NCBI GenBank assembly: GCA_017404955.1
Contig: JAFRBH010000001.1
Span: 1-64,000, forward strand
From: Candidatus Saccharimonadota bacterium
GTDB lineage: Bacteria; Patescibacteriota; Saccharimonadia; Saccharimonadales; Saccharimonadaceae
Length of the DNA: 64,000 nucleotides
Direction of reading: 5' to 3'
Position numbers and translations under genes: made by a program. Below the pieces are notes generated by a model. It had not been told where the DNA came from, ran no database searches, and saw nothing but the letters and a program-made list of their open reading frames with translations. Within the stretch, counting starts at the first letter, position 1; the number at the start of each line of letters is the position of its first letter. Positions 34,978 through 44,158 of the stretch are shown here, one piece after another.

Positions 34978-35607
34978 TTAAATCTCAAACAGTTTTTTGA
35001 GGTCTTCAAACACTTCTTCAATTGTGCCCTTAGCGTCAAGAGTTGGCACATTGTAATCTTTTGCTACCTTGAGATAAGCTTTATTTAGACGGTTCTGAAA
35101 TTCATCAGCCTGCGATTTCCAAACCTCATTTTTACGGGTTTTACCGCTTTTGTCAGTCTGAGTTCCAAGCCTTCTTGCACGCTCCTTGTCAGAAAGTGTC
35201 ATAATCACAATCTTGTCAGGAGAAAAGTACCTTTCTGGCATGATAGTTTTGTGTAGTTTTACAATTAGGCTACGACTCACTCCGGCTCCATAACCTTCAT
35301 AAATCAAAGTAGAAAACCAGTTTCTAGTAGTAATTACTGTTCCACCACGTTTAAGTACCGGCTCAGCCAATTTTCGCCATTGCTCATAGCGATTCACAAG
35401 ATAAAGCATCACTCTAGTGCGATGATCAATGTCTTGTTTGGTGCCATAATTAAGCTTAGCAATTTCTCTAATAAGCTCATCGTCGCTACCAGTACCGGAC
35501 TCTGAGTAAGCCACCACCTCTTGGCCTTTAGATCGCAAATATTCTGCCAGCAAGTTAGCTTGCGTATCTTTACCTGTAGCGTCCTGCCCCTCAATCACAA
35601 TATGCAT
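34978..35607 (-). CDS. tmk: Thymidylate kinase
   Basis: Tmk phosphorylates dTMP to dTDP. The P-loop EGQDATGKDT (residues 6-15) replaces the more common EGxxGxGKST but is intact. TTRNWFSTLIYEGYG corresponds to the DRYxxSxxAYQ motif, and ERARRLGTQTDKSGK to the LID. Its ATG overlaps the stop of tdk by one base (TAATG). It is the last gene of the deoxypyrimidine operon. Confidence 0.88.
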   Translation of the reverse strand: MHIVIEGQDATGKDTQANLLAEYLRSKGQEVVAYSESGTGSDDELIREIAKLNYGTKQDIDHRTRVMLYLVNRYEQWRKLAEPVLKRGGTVITTRNWFSTLIYEGYGAGVSRSLIVKLHKTIMPERYFSPDKIVIMTLSDKERARRLGTQTDKSGKTRKNEVWKSQADEFQNRLNKAYLKVAKDYNVPTLDAKGTIEEVFEDLKKLFEI

Positions 35608-36203
35608 TATTTTTTACCCTCCAAATAATCTTGGTAACAATGCGCACAAATTGCCTTATATTCAACCTTGGTCTTACGTTTTGGATCGTCAATCAAAATG
35701 TCTGGTCCATCAGCCACCAATTTGTCATTGATAAACCTTGCATTATAAACCGCCTTTCTGCCGCATTCACAAATTGTCTTAATCTCGTCAATCTCATGAG
35801 CAAGTTGCAATAACCTTGTCGCACCTTCAAAGCCACCATCTTCACGTTTGAAATTAAGCCGAAGGCCATAAGCTATCACTGGGATATCTAGCTTCACCAC
35901 CACGAGCATCAATTCATCAACCTGTTTTTTAGTCAAAAACTGTGCCTCATCTACTAAAACACAATGCACATCACGATACTCTTTAGAGATTTTTTCAAAC
36001 AAATCTACTTTACGATCAAAACAAAAATCGGTCTCTCTTTCCGGTCCAATCCGTGTAAGCAGTTTAGTGCCATTTCTGGTATCAGTAGCAGGCTTAATCA
36101 CGCAAACTTTATGGCCACGCTCCTCATAATTAAACGCCACCTGAAGAAGTTGCATCGTTTTGCCACACCCCATCGCTCCATGTCTAAAATAGAGTTTTGC
36201 CAT
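35607..36203 (-). CDS. tdk: Thymidine kinase
   Basis: The 198-residue protein is a type II thymidine kinase: P-loop HGAMGCGKTMQLLQ, VDEAQFLTKKQV and the four-cysteine zinc site (ICECG and CAHC). It phosphorylates thymidine for salvage. A minus-strand TATAAT (36215-36210) puts the transcript start exactly on ATG 36203, so it can be expressed separately from the upstream genes as a leaderless message. Together with tmk it turns scavenged thymidine into dTDP. Confidence 0.95.
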   Translation of the reverse strand: MAKLYFRHGAMGCGKTMQLLQVAFNYEERGHKVCVIKPATDTRNGTKLLTRIGPERETDFCFDRKVDLFEKISKEYRDVHCVLVDEAQFLTKKQVDELMLVVVKLDIPVIAYGLRLNFKREDGGFEGATRLLQLAHEIDEIKTICECGRKAVYNARFINDKLVADGPDILIDDPKRKTKVEYKAICAHCYQDYLEGKK

Positions 36204-36215
36204 ATCACTATTATA

Positions 36216-36863
36216 CTACCATTCTATTTCTGGTAACCCATTTTTCTTCAAGAAATCATTAGTCTTACTAAAATGGTGATTGCCGAAAAAACCATAGTGC
36301 GCTGAAAGCGGAGAAGGGTGTGGCGATTCTAAAACTAAGTGTTTTGATTTATCAATCAACCCAGCTTTACTTCTTGCATCTCTACCCCAAAGCAAGAATA
36401 CCAGATGCGGACGTTTTTCATTTAAGTATTTAATCACCGCCTCTGTAAAAGTCTCCCAGCCTTTTCCTCTATGCGAGCCAGCTTTATGCGCCTCAACAGT
36501 CAAAGTGTTATTTAGAAGCAATACCCCTTGCTCTTGCCAATGCGAAAGATTGCCGGTTTTGTTAACATGCCGACCGATGTCATTATCAATCTCTTTATAA
36601 ATATTTATAAGCGATGGTGGAATTGGCTGATTATCTGGTACCGAAAAAGCTAGACCATGTGCCGCACCAGGTGTATGATAAGGGTCTTGTCCTAGGATTA
36701 CCACCGTTACTTTATTAAGATCTGTGGTAAATGCCCGAAAAACTTGAGTTTTTTTAGGAAAAATCACTTTGTTTTCATATTCGGCATGTAAAAAATTACT
36801 TAGACTCTTAAAATAAGGTTTACTAAACTCCGAATTCAAAAACTCTTTCCAGCTTTCGTCCAT
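36216..36863 (-). CDS. ung: Uracil-DNA glycosylase
   Basis: Ung removes uracil from DNA. The 215-residue protein has the water-activating motif GQDPYHTPGAAHGLAFS, LLLNNTLTVE and the catalytic-loop HPSPLSAHYGFFG. ATG 36863 lies three bases after the dCMP deaminase stop without its own ribosome-binding site, implying coupled translation. Placement with dCMP deaminase fits control of dUTP in DNA. Confidence 0.97.
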   Translation of the reverse strand: MDESWKEFLNSEFSKPYFKSLSNFLHAEYENKVIFPKKTQVFRAFTTDLNKVTVVILGQDPYHTPGAAHGLAFSVPDNQPIPPSLINIYKEIDNDIGRHVNKTGNLSHWQEQGVLLLNNTLTVEAHKAGSHRGKGWETFTEAVIKYLNEKRPHLVFLLWGRDARSKAGLIDKSKHLVLESPHPSPLSAHYGFFGNHHFSKTNDFLKKNGLPEIEW

Positions 36864-36866
36864 AAT

Positions 36867-37424
36867 TTATTTAGCCCATTTTTCTAGACGCTCTCGCTCA
36901 GGAGAACCTTTCTCATAGGCTGAGAGAATATCCTCGATATAGGTATTGCCGTTAGAGATATTTAAGGTTTCTACATGTGGCATAGACTTTAAGAGCCTAA
37001 TAATCGCCTCGTCACTCTCTAAGGTGGTCATTGATTTTTTCTTGTCCGAAGTAAAAGAATTAACCCTAAATTGTTTATAAACAAATCTCGTAATGCCGGC
37101 CTGCAAACAATATTTTAGACAGTTGTCGCAAGTTGCCATTTTGTTATAAAGCGTACAGCCAGAAACATCACGCTTTGCAAAAATAATTGCATTCATTTCG
37201 GAATGAATTGCAAAATAATATTTCATCGGACGTTCGGTCAAGGTCATTATACTCTCGTCTGCACCCTGTATCATACCATTATAACCAAAAGAGACTGGAC
37301 GATGTTTGTCATCGACAATCACACAGCCATTCTTCGAAGAAGGGTCTTTACTGCGCGATGCTACCACCTCAGCAATGTTCATAAAATACTCATCCCAACT
37401 TTGCTGTTTAGATTTATCAGCCAT
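36867..37424 (-). CDS. Deoxycytidylate (dCMP) deaminase
   Basis: The zinc-dependent deaminase signature is HSEMNAIIFAKRDVSGCTLY...ATCDNCLKYC, giving the His, proton-shuttle Glu and two Cys ligands. It converts dCMP to dUMP. The start used is ATG 37424, five bases after GGAGG; a GTG four codons upstream is less likely. A minus-strand extended -10 (TGTGCTATAAT, hexamer 37456-37451) gives a leader of about 20 nt. First gene of the deoxypyrimidine operon. Confidence 0.92.
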   Translation of the reverse strand: MADKSKQQSWDEYFMNIAEVVASRSKDPSSKNGCVIVDDKHRPVSFGYNGMIQGADESIMTLTERPMKYYFAIHSEMNAIIFAKRDVSGCTLYNKMATCDNCLKYCLQAGITRFVYKQFRVNSFTSDKKKSMTTLESDEAIIRLLKSMPHVETLNISNGNTYIEDILSAYEKGSPERERLEKWAK

Positions 37425-37584
37425 AAAAACCTCCACAATATATTTTCTCTATTATAGCACATCAAACCATGTAATTTTTACAACATTTTAAGATTGTTTT
37501 AAAAGAAAATTTCCTGCTTATGCTTGCGTTTAAAAAATCATTTTCCTATAGTGAAACTAGCACATTAATAACGGAGAAGTACCT

Positions 37585-39672
37585 ATGAAAATATTTAAAA
37601 TTTTAGCCGCTAGTGCTGTAGCCTTCACTAGCGTCTGTCTCCCTCTAGCTACAACTGCAAACGCAAAAAGTTGCGACGATATCAATTTTATCTTTGCCCG
37701 TGGGTCCGGCCAGAATTTGAGCGCCGCCGAATATCGCGATTTCAAAGATAATATCTTGTCCACTATGAATTCTAGCGGGCTAAATCTAAAAATTAATTTT
37801 TATGAGCTTGGCTCTGATACCTATGGTGGCGCACGCTACCCAGCTATCGATGTAGGTGGGCTCACCGCACTCGGCGCTAAAGTTTCGGCCGGCAGAAGCT
37901 TTGCTTTCGGAAAAAGCGTAGAGCAAGGCGAAACTGAGCTAAAATCTTATATCGCTGAGGTGATGTCAACTTGCAAAAACACCAAATTCGTCCTTGGTGG
38001 CTATTCTCAGGGAGCGATGGTAATTACCAATTCCATACCTTATCTTGATCCCAATAGAATAATCTATGCTGCCACTTTTGGCGACCCTTATCTTTATCTC
38101 CCGGAAGGGAAAGGAATTATTCCCGATGCCTGCCGCGGTAAAAACTTTTCCGATTATCGTGAATTCGCGCCCAACTGCCGCACCCATGAAGGAATTCTGG
38201 GTGCTAAAGACCCTTATGAGCCTTCTGACTTCTTGGGGAAAATTGGTCTTTGGTGTAATGACCACGATTTTATGTGCGGCGCTGGTTTCAAAACTGCGAT
38301 TAATCTAAATGAGGGTGATATCGCCAGCCAAATCATCAACAACGCCTTAAAAGCTGGACATCTGAACTATGTCTCTGATGGACATTTTGAGTCCGCCGCC
38401 AATATTATTGCTAATAAAATCAGACAGTCTTTTCCAAAACTCGCAAATTCTCAATCAACTTCCACCAACATCACCCCTGTTTCTAATCGCGATACAGTAA
38501 TTCTAATTGATCGTACCAATTCTATGCGAACCCATATTAATAGCTACAAGAACGAGGCCAAGCGTCTAGCCAAAGAAACCCTGGACTCTGGAGGCAGAAT
38601 TGCGCTTTACACTTTTGGCGATCTAGATGACAATAAAAATCTCTACCGCGATGATCTTAATACCCCAGAAAAACTAGTAGATTTTGGTGCTAGTTATGAA
38701 GAGTTCTGCACCGCTCTCGACAATATCAAGCTCATTGGTGGTGGCGACAACCCAGAATCAGCACTATCAGGCTTACTTGGTATCATGAACGAGCAGAAAT
38801 GGAAAGTTGGCGCTACTAAATCTATTATTCTACTTACAGACGCTGAGTACTTAATGCCAGACCGCGATGGTACAACGCTAAAACAAGTAATTAATCGTTC
38901 TTTAGAAATCGACCCAGTTAATATCTACGTAATAAATACTACTGACTCCGCGCCATTTTACACTTCACTTACCGAAGCCACCGGCGGCCAGATTTTCACC
39001 GACGCTTCTGCCATCTCTTCTGATTATATTTTGAATCGCCCAGCAGTGAACTTCCCGCTTGCAAATTATCTTGGACTCGTCGGAGAGGAACTAGAATTTG
39101 ATGCTACCACCACTGAGGATATCGTAAAGTATGAGTGGGACTTAGATTTTGACGGCACTTTTGAGACTATCACTACTATTCCTAAAATCGTCGCCAAATA
39201 TACTGCTCCGACCTCTGGTTTTCTCCAACTTCGTATTACTGACACAAATGGTTTGTCTAGTACTGCTTCAGCTGCTGTTTCTATCTATAATAATTTAGAA
39301 AATATTCCAGAAATTGCTAATGCAAATTACTCACTAGATGGCTACACCGCGCATCTAAGCTTTAACACGAAAAATACCATCGCCACCCTAATTTCTATCA
39401 ATGGCGACACTCTTGGTATCACCACCAAAACAGAAATAGATATAACTGACTTAGAAGACAACACGTCGATTTCTCTCACACCAATCGGCACTGATGGTTT
39501 TACTGGTAATGCCGTTTTAATCAATATACCTATTGTTGGTCTTGGAGGAGAAAGCAATGAAAAAACCGCTCCAGACATTTTAAAAGCTAATAATCCGATA
39601 AGTAATTCAGCTAGTGTCACCGAGCCTGATACAAAAATAAAGATTTTACCACCAAACGCCGGAAAGCTCTAA
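37585..39672 (+). CDS. Secreted cutinase-like hydrolase fused to vWA and PKD-like domains
   Basis: The 695-residue protein has a signal peptide cut near ATTANA-KS. Residues 29-285 form a cutinase-type alpha/beta hydrolase: FIFARGSGQ, nucleophile Ser141 in GGYSQGAMV, conserved cysteines, a candidate Asp near 226-228 and His259. A vWA domain follows at about 300-480 with metal site D309-R-T311-N-S313 (VILIDRTNSM), then a PKD-like domain (VKYEWDLDFDGTFE). The C-terminus KILPPNAGKL lacks a membrane anchor, so the protein is probably released. Cutinase relatives are common in mycolic-acid actinobacteria. It may act on host envelope esters. Domain fusion is unusual. Confidence 0.82.
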   Translation: MKIFKILAASAVAFTSVCLPLATTANAKSCDDINFIFARGSGQNLSAAEYRDFKDNILSTMNSSGLNLKINFYELGSDTYGGARYPAIDVGGLTALGAKVSAGRSFAFGKSVEQGETELKSYIAEVMSTCKNTKFVLGGYSQGAMVITNSIPYLDPNRIIYAATFGDPYLYLPEGKGIIPDACRGKNFSDYREFAPNCRTHEGILGAKDPYEPSDFLGKIGLWCNDHDFMCGAGFKTAINLNEGDIASQIINNALKAGHLNYVSDGHFESAANIIANKIRQSFPKLANSQSTSTNITPVSNRDTVILIDRTNSMRTHINSYKNEAKRLAKETLDSGGRIALYTFGDLDDNKNLYRDDLNTPEKLVDFGASYEEFCTALDNIKLIGGGDNPESALSGLLGIMNEQKWKVGATKSIILLTDAEYLMPDRDGTTLKQVINRSLEIDPVNIYVINTTDSAPFYTSLTEATGGQIFTDASAISSDYILNRPAVNFPLANYLGLVGEELEFDATTTEDIVKYEWDLDFDGTFETITTIPKIVAKYTAPTSGFLQLRITDTNGLSSTASAAVSIYNNLENIPEIANANYSLDGYTAHLSFNTKNTIATLISINGDTLGITTKTEIDITDLEDNTSISLTPIGTDGFTGNAVLINIPIVGLGGESNEKTAPDILKANNPISNSASVTEPDTKIKILPPNAGKL

Positions 39673-39866
39673 TTGGAAGAAAGATGCCAGTGATCGCCAA
39701 ACTCGCATTTGTAGACTGATAGTCTAGGAGCACCATGGTCATGTTCAGCTACCCGTGCAGCTACTTCCGCTTCCTCACGCGTAGCATAACAAATCTTATG
39801 TGCCTCGCCTACCCAGCACTTTTCTGGCACATATTCCTGGTTTTGATAGTTAGTTTTTCTTGACAT
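39669..39866 (-). CDS. Small protein of unknown function, 65 aa
   Basis: The protein has KCWVGEAHKICYATREEAEVAARVAE and ends VYKCEFGDHWHLSS, with spaced Cys and His residues that could bind metal. A minus-strand TATAAT (39880-39875) leaves a two-base leader before ATG 39866. Its stop overlaps the convergent cutinase stop by four bases. The phased Cys/His pattern and promoter support a real gene. No family known to me. Confidence 0.6.
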   Translation of the reverse strand: MSRKTNYQNQEYVPEKCWVGEAHKICYATREEAEVAARVAEHDHGAPRLSVYKCEFGDHWHLSSN

Positions 39867-39916
39867 TTGAAATAATTATACCATAGGAAACCTGTTGCAA
39901 AATACTTTTCCACAAT

Positions 39917-39933
39917 GTTGTAAAAATTACAAC
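39917..39933. promoter_or_regulatory. 17-bp perfect inverted repeat upstream of nrdD
   Basis: GTTGTAA AAA TTACAAC lies 20 bases before the nrdD -35 box. Its symmetry and position suggest an operator for a dimeric regulator, separate from the NrdR boxes. No T-run follows, so it is not a terminator. Confidence 0.5.
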
Positions 39934-39953
39934 AAAAATAACCATATTTAGTA

Positions 39954-40006
39954 TTGACACGCTACATATAGTGTCCTAAAATAGAGCCAGACACTAAATA
40001 TAGCGT
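39954..40006 (+). promoter_or_regulatory. nrdDG promoter with paired NrdR boxes
   Basis: TTGACA (39954-39959), 17 bases, TAAAAT (39977-39982). NrdR box 1 ACGCTACATATAGTGT (39959-39974) fills the spacer and box 2 ACACTAAATATAGCGT (39991-40006) follows the -10 box. The boxes start 32 bases apart, about three helical turns, as known for NrdR tandem sites. This predicts repression of the reductase when dATP is high. Confidence 0.88.
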
Positions 40007-40065
40007 CAAGCAAATATAATTAAAAACAAAAAGGAAAGAACATATTTTCAAGGAGGTATATTTTT

Positions 40066-42456
40066 ATGTTCAAAAAAATCAAGAAACGCGATGGTAAAAT
40101 CGTCAATTTTAATCCAGATAAAATCGCAGATGCAATTGCTGCAGCTGGTAACGCTACTGAAGAATTCAAATACGACCGCGCTAAAAATCTAGCCGACAAA
40201 GTTGTAGAGCGTGCAGAGAAGGAAATTACCGCTAGAACTCCTAGTGTTGAACAAATTCAAGATATCGTCGAACAGGTTTTAATGGACTCTTCATTCAAAC
40301 GCACAGCTAAGGCTTACATTACTTATCGTCAGGAAAGAAACCGTACTCGTGAAGCCAAATCTAATCTTATGAATATTTATAAGACTATTTCTATCGCTGA
40401 CGCTTCAGAAGACTCTGACGTCAAACGCGGTAACGCCAACGTTGATGGCAACTCAGCCATGGGTAAAATGCTTCAATTTGGCGCTGAAGGCTCTAAAGTC
40501 TTTGCTAAAACCCTCCTTATGAACCCAAAATTTGCTTACGCTCATGATAATGGTGATATTCACATTCACGACCTTGATTTTTACGCCACTGGTACTCTCA
40601 CTTGCTGCCAGACAGACCCAACTGTTCTATTCAAAGATGGTGGCTTTAATACTGGTCATGGCCACCTTCGTACTCCTAATTCTATTGGTTCTTATGCCGC
40701 GCTTGCCGCTATTATCTTACAGGCCAATCAGAATGAACAGCATGGCGGCCAAAGTATTCCAAATTTCGATTACGCTATGGCTCCAGGCGTAGATAAATCT
40801 TTCAGAAAAGCCCTAAAGCGCAATCTTGAAAAATATAACAAATACTCCGGTAAGAAACTAAAAGCTACTATCCCAGAGAATATCAAGTTTGGCGATGAAA
40901 AAGCTCTGAAAAAGCTTAAAATTCCAGAGGTCGTAATTGAAACTTCTAACGAAGACGTGGAAAAGCAAACTTTCCAAGCCATGGAGGGCTTCATCCATAA
41001 CCTTAATACTATGCACTCTCGCGCTGGTGCTCAAGTGCCATTCACCTCTATCAACTTCGGTACTGATACTTCTCCATCTGGTCGCTTAGTCTCTAAATAT
41101 CTCTTGGAAGCTACCATGAACGGTCTTGGCAAAGGCGAAACTCCAATCTTCCCAATCTCTATTTTCAAAGTTAAGGAAGGTATCAACTATAACCCAGGTG
41201 ACCCAAACTACGACCTCTTTAAACGTAGTATGGAAGTTTCCGCCAAACGCCTCTTCCCAAATTTCACCTTTATCGATGCACCATTTAACTTGCAGTATTA
41301 TAAGCCAGGTGATTACCGCACCGAAATCGCTACCATGGGCTGCCGCACTCGCGTCTTTGGCTCAATCTTCCCAGAATCTGATGGTATCGTTACTGGCCGC
41401 GGCAACTGTTCCTTTACCACCCTTAACCTTGTCCGTCTTGGTATTAAACATGGTATTTGCCTAAAAGAACGCAAAGAAGCCGACTGGTCCGGGTTCTATA
41501 AGAACTTAGATGAGGTTATGGATCTCTGTAAAGATCAGCTCCTTGAACGTTTTGAGTTCCAAGCCAATCAACATGTTAGGAACTTCCCATTCTTGATGGG
41601 CCAAGGCAACTGGTTTGGTTCAGAGAAGCTTGGCTGGAATGATACTCTCCGTGACGTCATCAAGCACGGCACACTCTCTATCGGCTTTATTGGTTTAGCT
41701 GAATGTCTTGTGGCAATGACTGGCAAACACCATGGCGAAGATGAAGACTCTCGCGAACTTGGTCTAGATATCATCTCCCACATGCGTGAAAGATGCGATG
41801 ATTATTCCAAGAAGTATAAACTCAACTTCTCTCTACTTGCCACTCCTGCCGAAGGCCTATCTGGACGTTTCACCAAGATTGATAGGAAAGAATACGGTAC
41901 AATCAAAGGAGTCACTGATAGAGACTTCTATACTAACTCCTTCCATGTCCCAGTTTATTATCCAATCTCCGCCTTTGATAAGATTGAAATTGAAGCTCCT
42001 TATCATGCCCTTTGTAACGCTGGCCACATCAGCTACATTGAGCTAGATGGTGATCCATCCGACAATATCGAAGCATTTGAAGCTGTTATTCGCAAAATGC
42101 ACGACTGTGGCATTGGTTATGGCTCAGTTAATCACCCGGTAGATAGAGACCCAGTCTGTGGCTTTGCCGGCATCATTAAGGGTAATCGCTGTCCATCTTG
42201 CGGTCGCAAAGAAGATGATGTGCTCTTTGAAAGACTTCGTCGCATTACTGGTTATCTAGTTGGCTCTCTTGAGCGCTGGAACGATGGTAAAAAAGCCGAG
42301 GAAGCCGCTCGTGTCAAGCATAGCGTTTCTAAGTCCGACATCGCTGCTGAAGCTTGTGCTTGCGAAAACCACAAGAACGGTGTATATACAAAGAAAGAAA
42401 AGGCTGCTCGCGAAGCCAAAAAAGCTAGCGCGAAGTCTGCCCTCGGAAAGGAATAA
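40066..42456 (+). CDS. nrdD: Anaerobic (class III) ribonucleoside-triphosphate reductase
   Basis: The 796-residue enzyme makes deoxyribonucleotides by glycyl-radical chemistry without oxygen. The N-terminal ATP-cone (KIKKRDGKIVNFNPDKIADAI...) occupies about 1-90. YAHDNGDIHIHDLDFY, QNEQHGGQSIPNFDYAMAPG and MGCRTRVFG are catalytic-domain motifs. The C-terminus has the cysteine cluster CGF...CPSCG and the glycyl-radical loop RRITGYLVGSLERWNDGK. AAGGAGG precedes ATG. It is regulated by NrdR boxes and followed immediately by its activase. Confidence 0.96.
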   Translation: MFKKIKKRDGKIVNFNPDKIADAIAAAGNATEEFKYDRAKNLADKVVERAEKEITARTPSVEQIQDIVEQVLMDSSFKRTAKAYITYRQERNRTREAKSNLMNIYKTISIADASEDSDVKRGNANVDGNSAMGKMLQFGAEGSKVFAKTLLMNPKFAYAHDNGDIHIHDLDFYATGTLTCCQTDPTVLFKDGGFNTGHGHLRTPNSIGSYAALAAIILQANQNEQHGGQSIPNFDYAMAPGVDKSFRKALKRNLEKYNKYSGKKLKATIPENIKFGDEKALKKLKIPEVVIETSNEDVEKQTFQAMEGFIHNLNTMHSRAGAQVPFTSINFGTDTSPSGRLVSKYLLEATMNGLGKGETPIFPISIFKVKEGINYNPGDPNYDLFKRSMEVSAKRLFPNFTFIDAPFNLQYYKPGDYRTEIATMGCRTRVFGSIFPESDGIVTGRGNCSFTTLNLVRLGIKHGICLKERKEADWSGFYKNLDEVMDLCKDQLLERFEFQANQHVRNFPFLMGQGNWFGSEKLGWNDTLRDVIKHGTLSIGFIGLAECLVAMTGKHHGEDEDSRELGLDIISHMRERCDDYSKKYKLNFSLLATPAEGLSGRFTKIDRKEYGTIKGVTDRDFYTNSFHVPVYYPISAFDKIEIEAPYHALCNAGHISYIELDGDPSDNIEAFEAVIRKMHDCGIGYGSVNHPVDRDPVCGFAGIIKGNRCPSCGRKEDDVLFERLRRITGYLVGSLERWNDGKKAEEAARVKHSVSKSDIAAEACACENHKNGVYTKKEKAAREAKKASAKSALGKE

Positions 42457-42942
42457 ATGAAAATTAGACTCTCCGGTCCATTGGAGCACGACAACATCGT
42501 CAATGGTTACGGCCTACGTGCCGTGCTCTGGACTCAGGGTTGCTGGCGTCATTGTCCAGGCTGTCAAAACCCAGAGACTTGGGACTTTGATGGTGGTGTC
42601 GAAGTAGATATTGAAGAAGTTAAAAAACGCCTCTCCGAGTTTAAAGGCCAAGCCGGCATCACCTTCTGTGGTGGTGAACCATTTGAGCAGCCAGAAGCTT
42701 GCCTAGAAATTGCCAACTTTTGCCGCGAAAAGCTTGGTTGGAACATCTGGAGCTTTTCTGGATATACCTACGAAGAACTAAAAAAGGCCGGCGGTGCTAA
42801 AACCAGATTCTTAAACTCCCTTGATGCCCTGATTGATGGCCCATTTATTCTTGCCGAAAGAGATTTAACCCTCAAATTCCGCGGTTCTAGAAATCAAAGA
42901 CTCTTACACCTTAAGAATGGCAAAATCGTCAAAGAAGAATAG
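42457..42942 (+). CDS. nrdG: Anaerobic ribonucleotide reductase activating protein
   Basis: This 161-residue radical-SAM enzyme generates the glycyl radical on NrdD. The cluster motif CWRHCPGC (Cx3Cx2C) and the TFCGGEPFEQ SAM-binding motif are present. The ATG directly abuts the nrdD stop. It depends on the shared NrdR-controlled promoter. Confidence 0.95.
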   Translation: MKIRLSGPLEHDNIVNGYGLRAVLWTQGCWRHCPGCQNPETWDFDGGVEVDIEEVKKRLSEFKGQAGITFCGGEPFEQPEACLEIANFCREKLGWNIWSFSGYTYEELKKAGGAKTRFLNSLDALIDGPFILAERDLTLKFRGSRNQRLLHLKNGKIVKEE

Positions 42943-43009
42943 TTTCCGCTTGCGACCTAAACACTACCAATTTCAATTTATGATAATCTAATCTATAATA
43001 AGGAGAACT

Positions 43010-44158
43010 ATGGTATATCTCGATTATTCTGCGACTTCTCCACTCCTTTCTTGTGCTAAAGAAGCAATGCTCGCCACTATGGGCTTGAGTGGCAATGCTT
43101 CTGCCTTGCATACTCCAGGGCATCTCGCGATGAATGTTATTGAGAAAGCAAGAGAAGAAATCGCAAAATTAATTAATGCTGAGCCGGAAGAAATTTTATT
43201 TACCTCTGGTGGCTCAGAATCAAACAACACCGTGACGAACATCTTTGCCGGCGAATCTGTAGCTGTTTCCGCTATCGAGCACCCTTCGCTTTTAGAAAGC
43301 GCTCGCGCACGTTGTGAAACCACCATTTTGCCAGTTAATTCTGAAGGTATTGTTGGAAAAATAACAGGAGAAAACTACAAGTTAGTTTCTGTAATGCTCG
43401 CCAATAACGAGATTGGCACTATTAATAACGTCAAGAAACTAGCCGACGAGACTCATAAGATGGGCGCGCTATTTCACACTGATGCTACCCAAGCTCTAGG
43501 CAAAATCCCAATTGACGTCAAGGCGCTAGATGTGGACTACATGACCCTAAGTTCACACAAAATAGGTGGTCCCGTAGGGATTGGTGCGCTATATATCAAG
43601 AAAGATAGCCCATTCAAGCCTCTAATCATCGGCGGGCATCAAGAAAAGTCTCGTCGCGCTGGTACTTATCAAACTGTAAATATTGCCGGATTTGGCGCCG
43701 CTGCGAAATATACCAGAGAACATGATTTGCCAAAGTTATTTAAGGCGCAGATAGGGCCTCTCAGAAATCAGCTTGCGAAAGAAATACTAAAAAACGTTCC
43801 GTTCTCAAGTATTAACACCCCCCTAAATAATTCTTTACCACACCTCTTGAACTGCTCTTTTGAAGCGGCTGAGGGGGAATCAATTCAGCTATATCTGGAC
43901 GCCGAGGGCGGAATCATTACCAGTACTGGTTCCGCATGTGCTGCCGGTGATGGCAAACCATCACATGTGATTATGGCGACCAAAGGCGATGCCGAAATTG
44001 CCCATTCTTCCGTACGCTTTTCTTTTGGTATTGACAGTACGAAGAAAGATGTCGAAATAGTTATGCAATATTTACCAGGAATTGTCAAAAGATTGCAAGG
44101 AATTAGCACTCTTAAAGCAGGCAAGATCAAGAAGGAGGATAGTTACTATGACAAATAA
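43010..44158 (+). CDS. Cysteine desulfurase, NifS/IscS type
   Basis: The 382-residue PLP enzyme mobilises sulfur from cysteine. YLDYSATSPL, FTSGGSESNN, HTDATQALGK, the PLP lysine in LSSHKIGGP and the catalytic-cysteine loop STGSACAAG are present. TATAAT at 42994-42999 predicts a start of transcription near 43006, which places the AAGGAG box partly upstream of the message. The last 11 bases overlap iscU. It probably supplies the Fe-S cluster of NrdG. Confidence 0.93.
   Translation: MVYLDYSATSPLLSCAKEAMLATMGLSGNASALHTPGHLAMNVIEKAREEIAKLINAEPEEILFTSGGSESNNTVTNIFAGESVAVSAIEHPSLLESARARCETTILPVNSEGIVGKITGENYKLVSVMLANNEIGTINNVKKLADETHKMGALFHTDATQALGKIPIDVKALDVDYMTLSSHKIGGPVGIGALYIKKDSPFKPLIIGGHQEKSRRAGTYQTVNIAGFGAAAKYTREHDLPKLFKAQIGPLRNQLAKEILKNVPFSSINTPLNNSLPHLLNCSFEAAEGESIQLYLDAEGGIITSTGSACAAGDGKPSHVIMATKGDAEIAHSSVRFSFGIDSTKKDVEIVMQYLPGIVKRLQGISTLKAGKIKKEDSYYDK

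Noticed and set aside
39660-39672. Sortase signal at the end of the cutinase protein (LPPNAGKL)
   Set aside because: No hydrophobic helix or basic tail follows; the protein simply ends.
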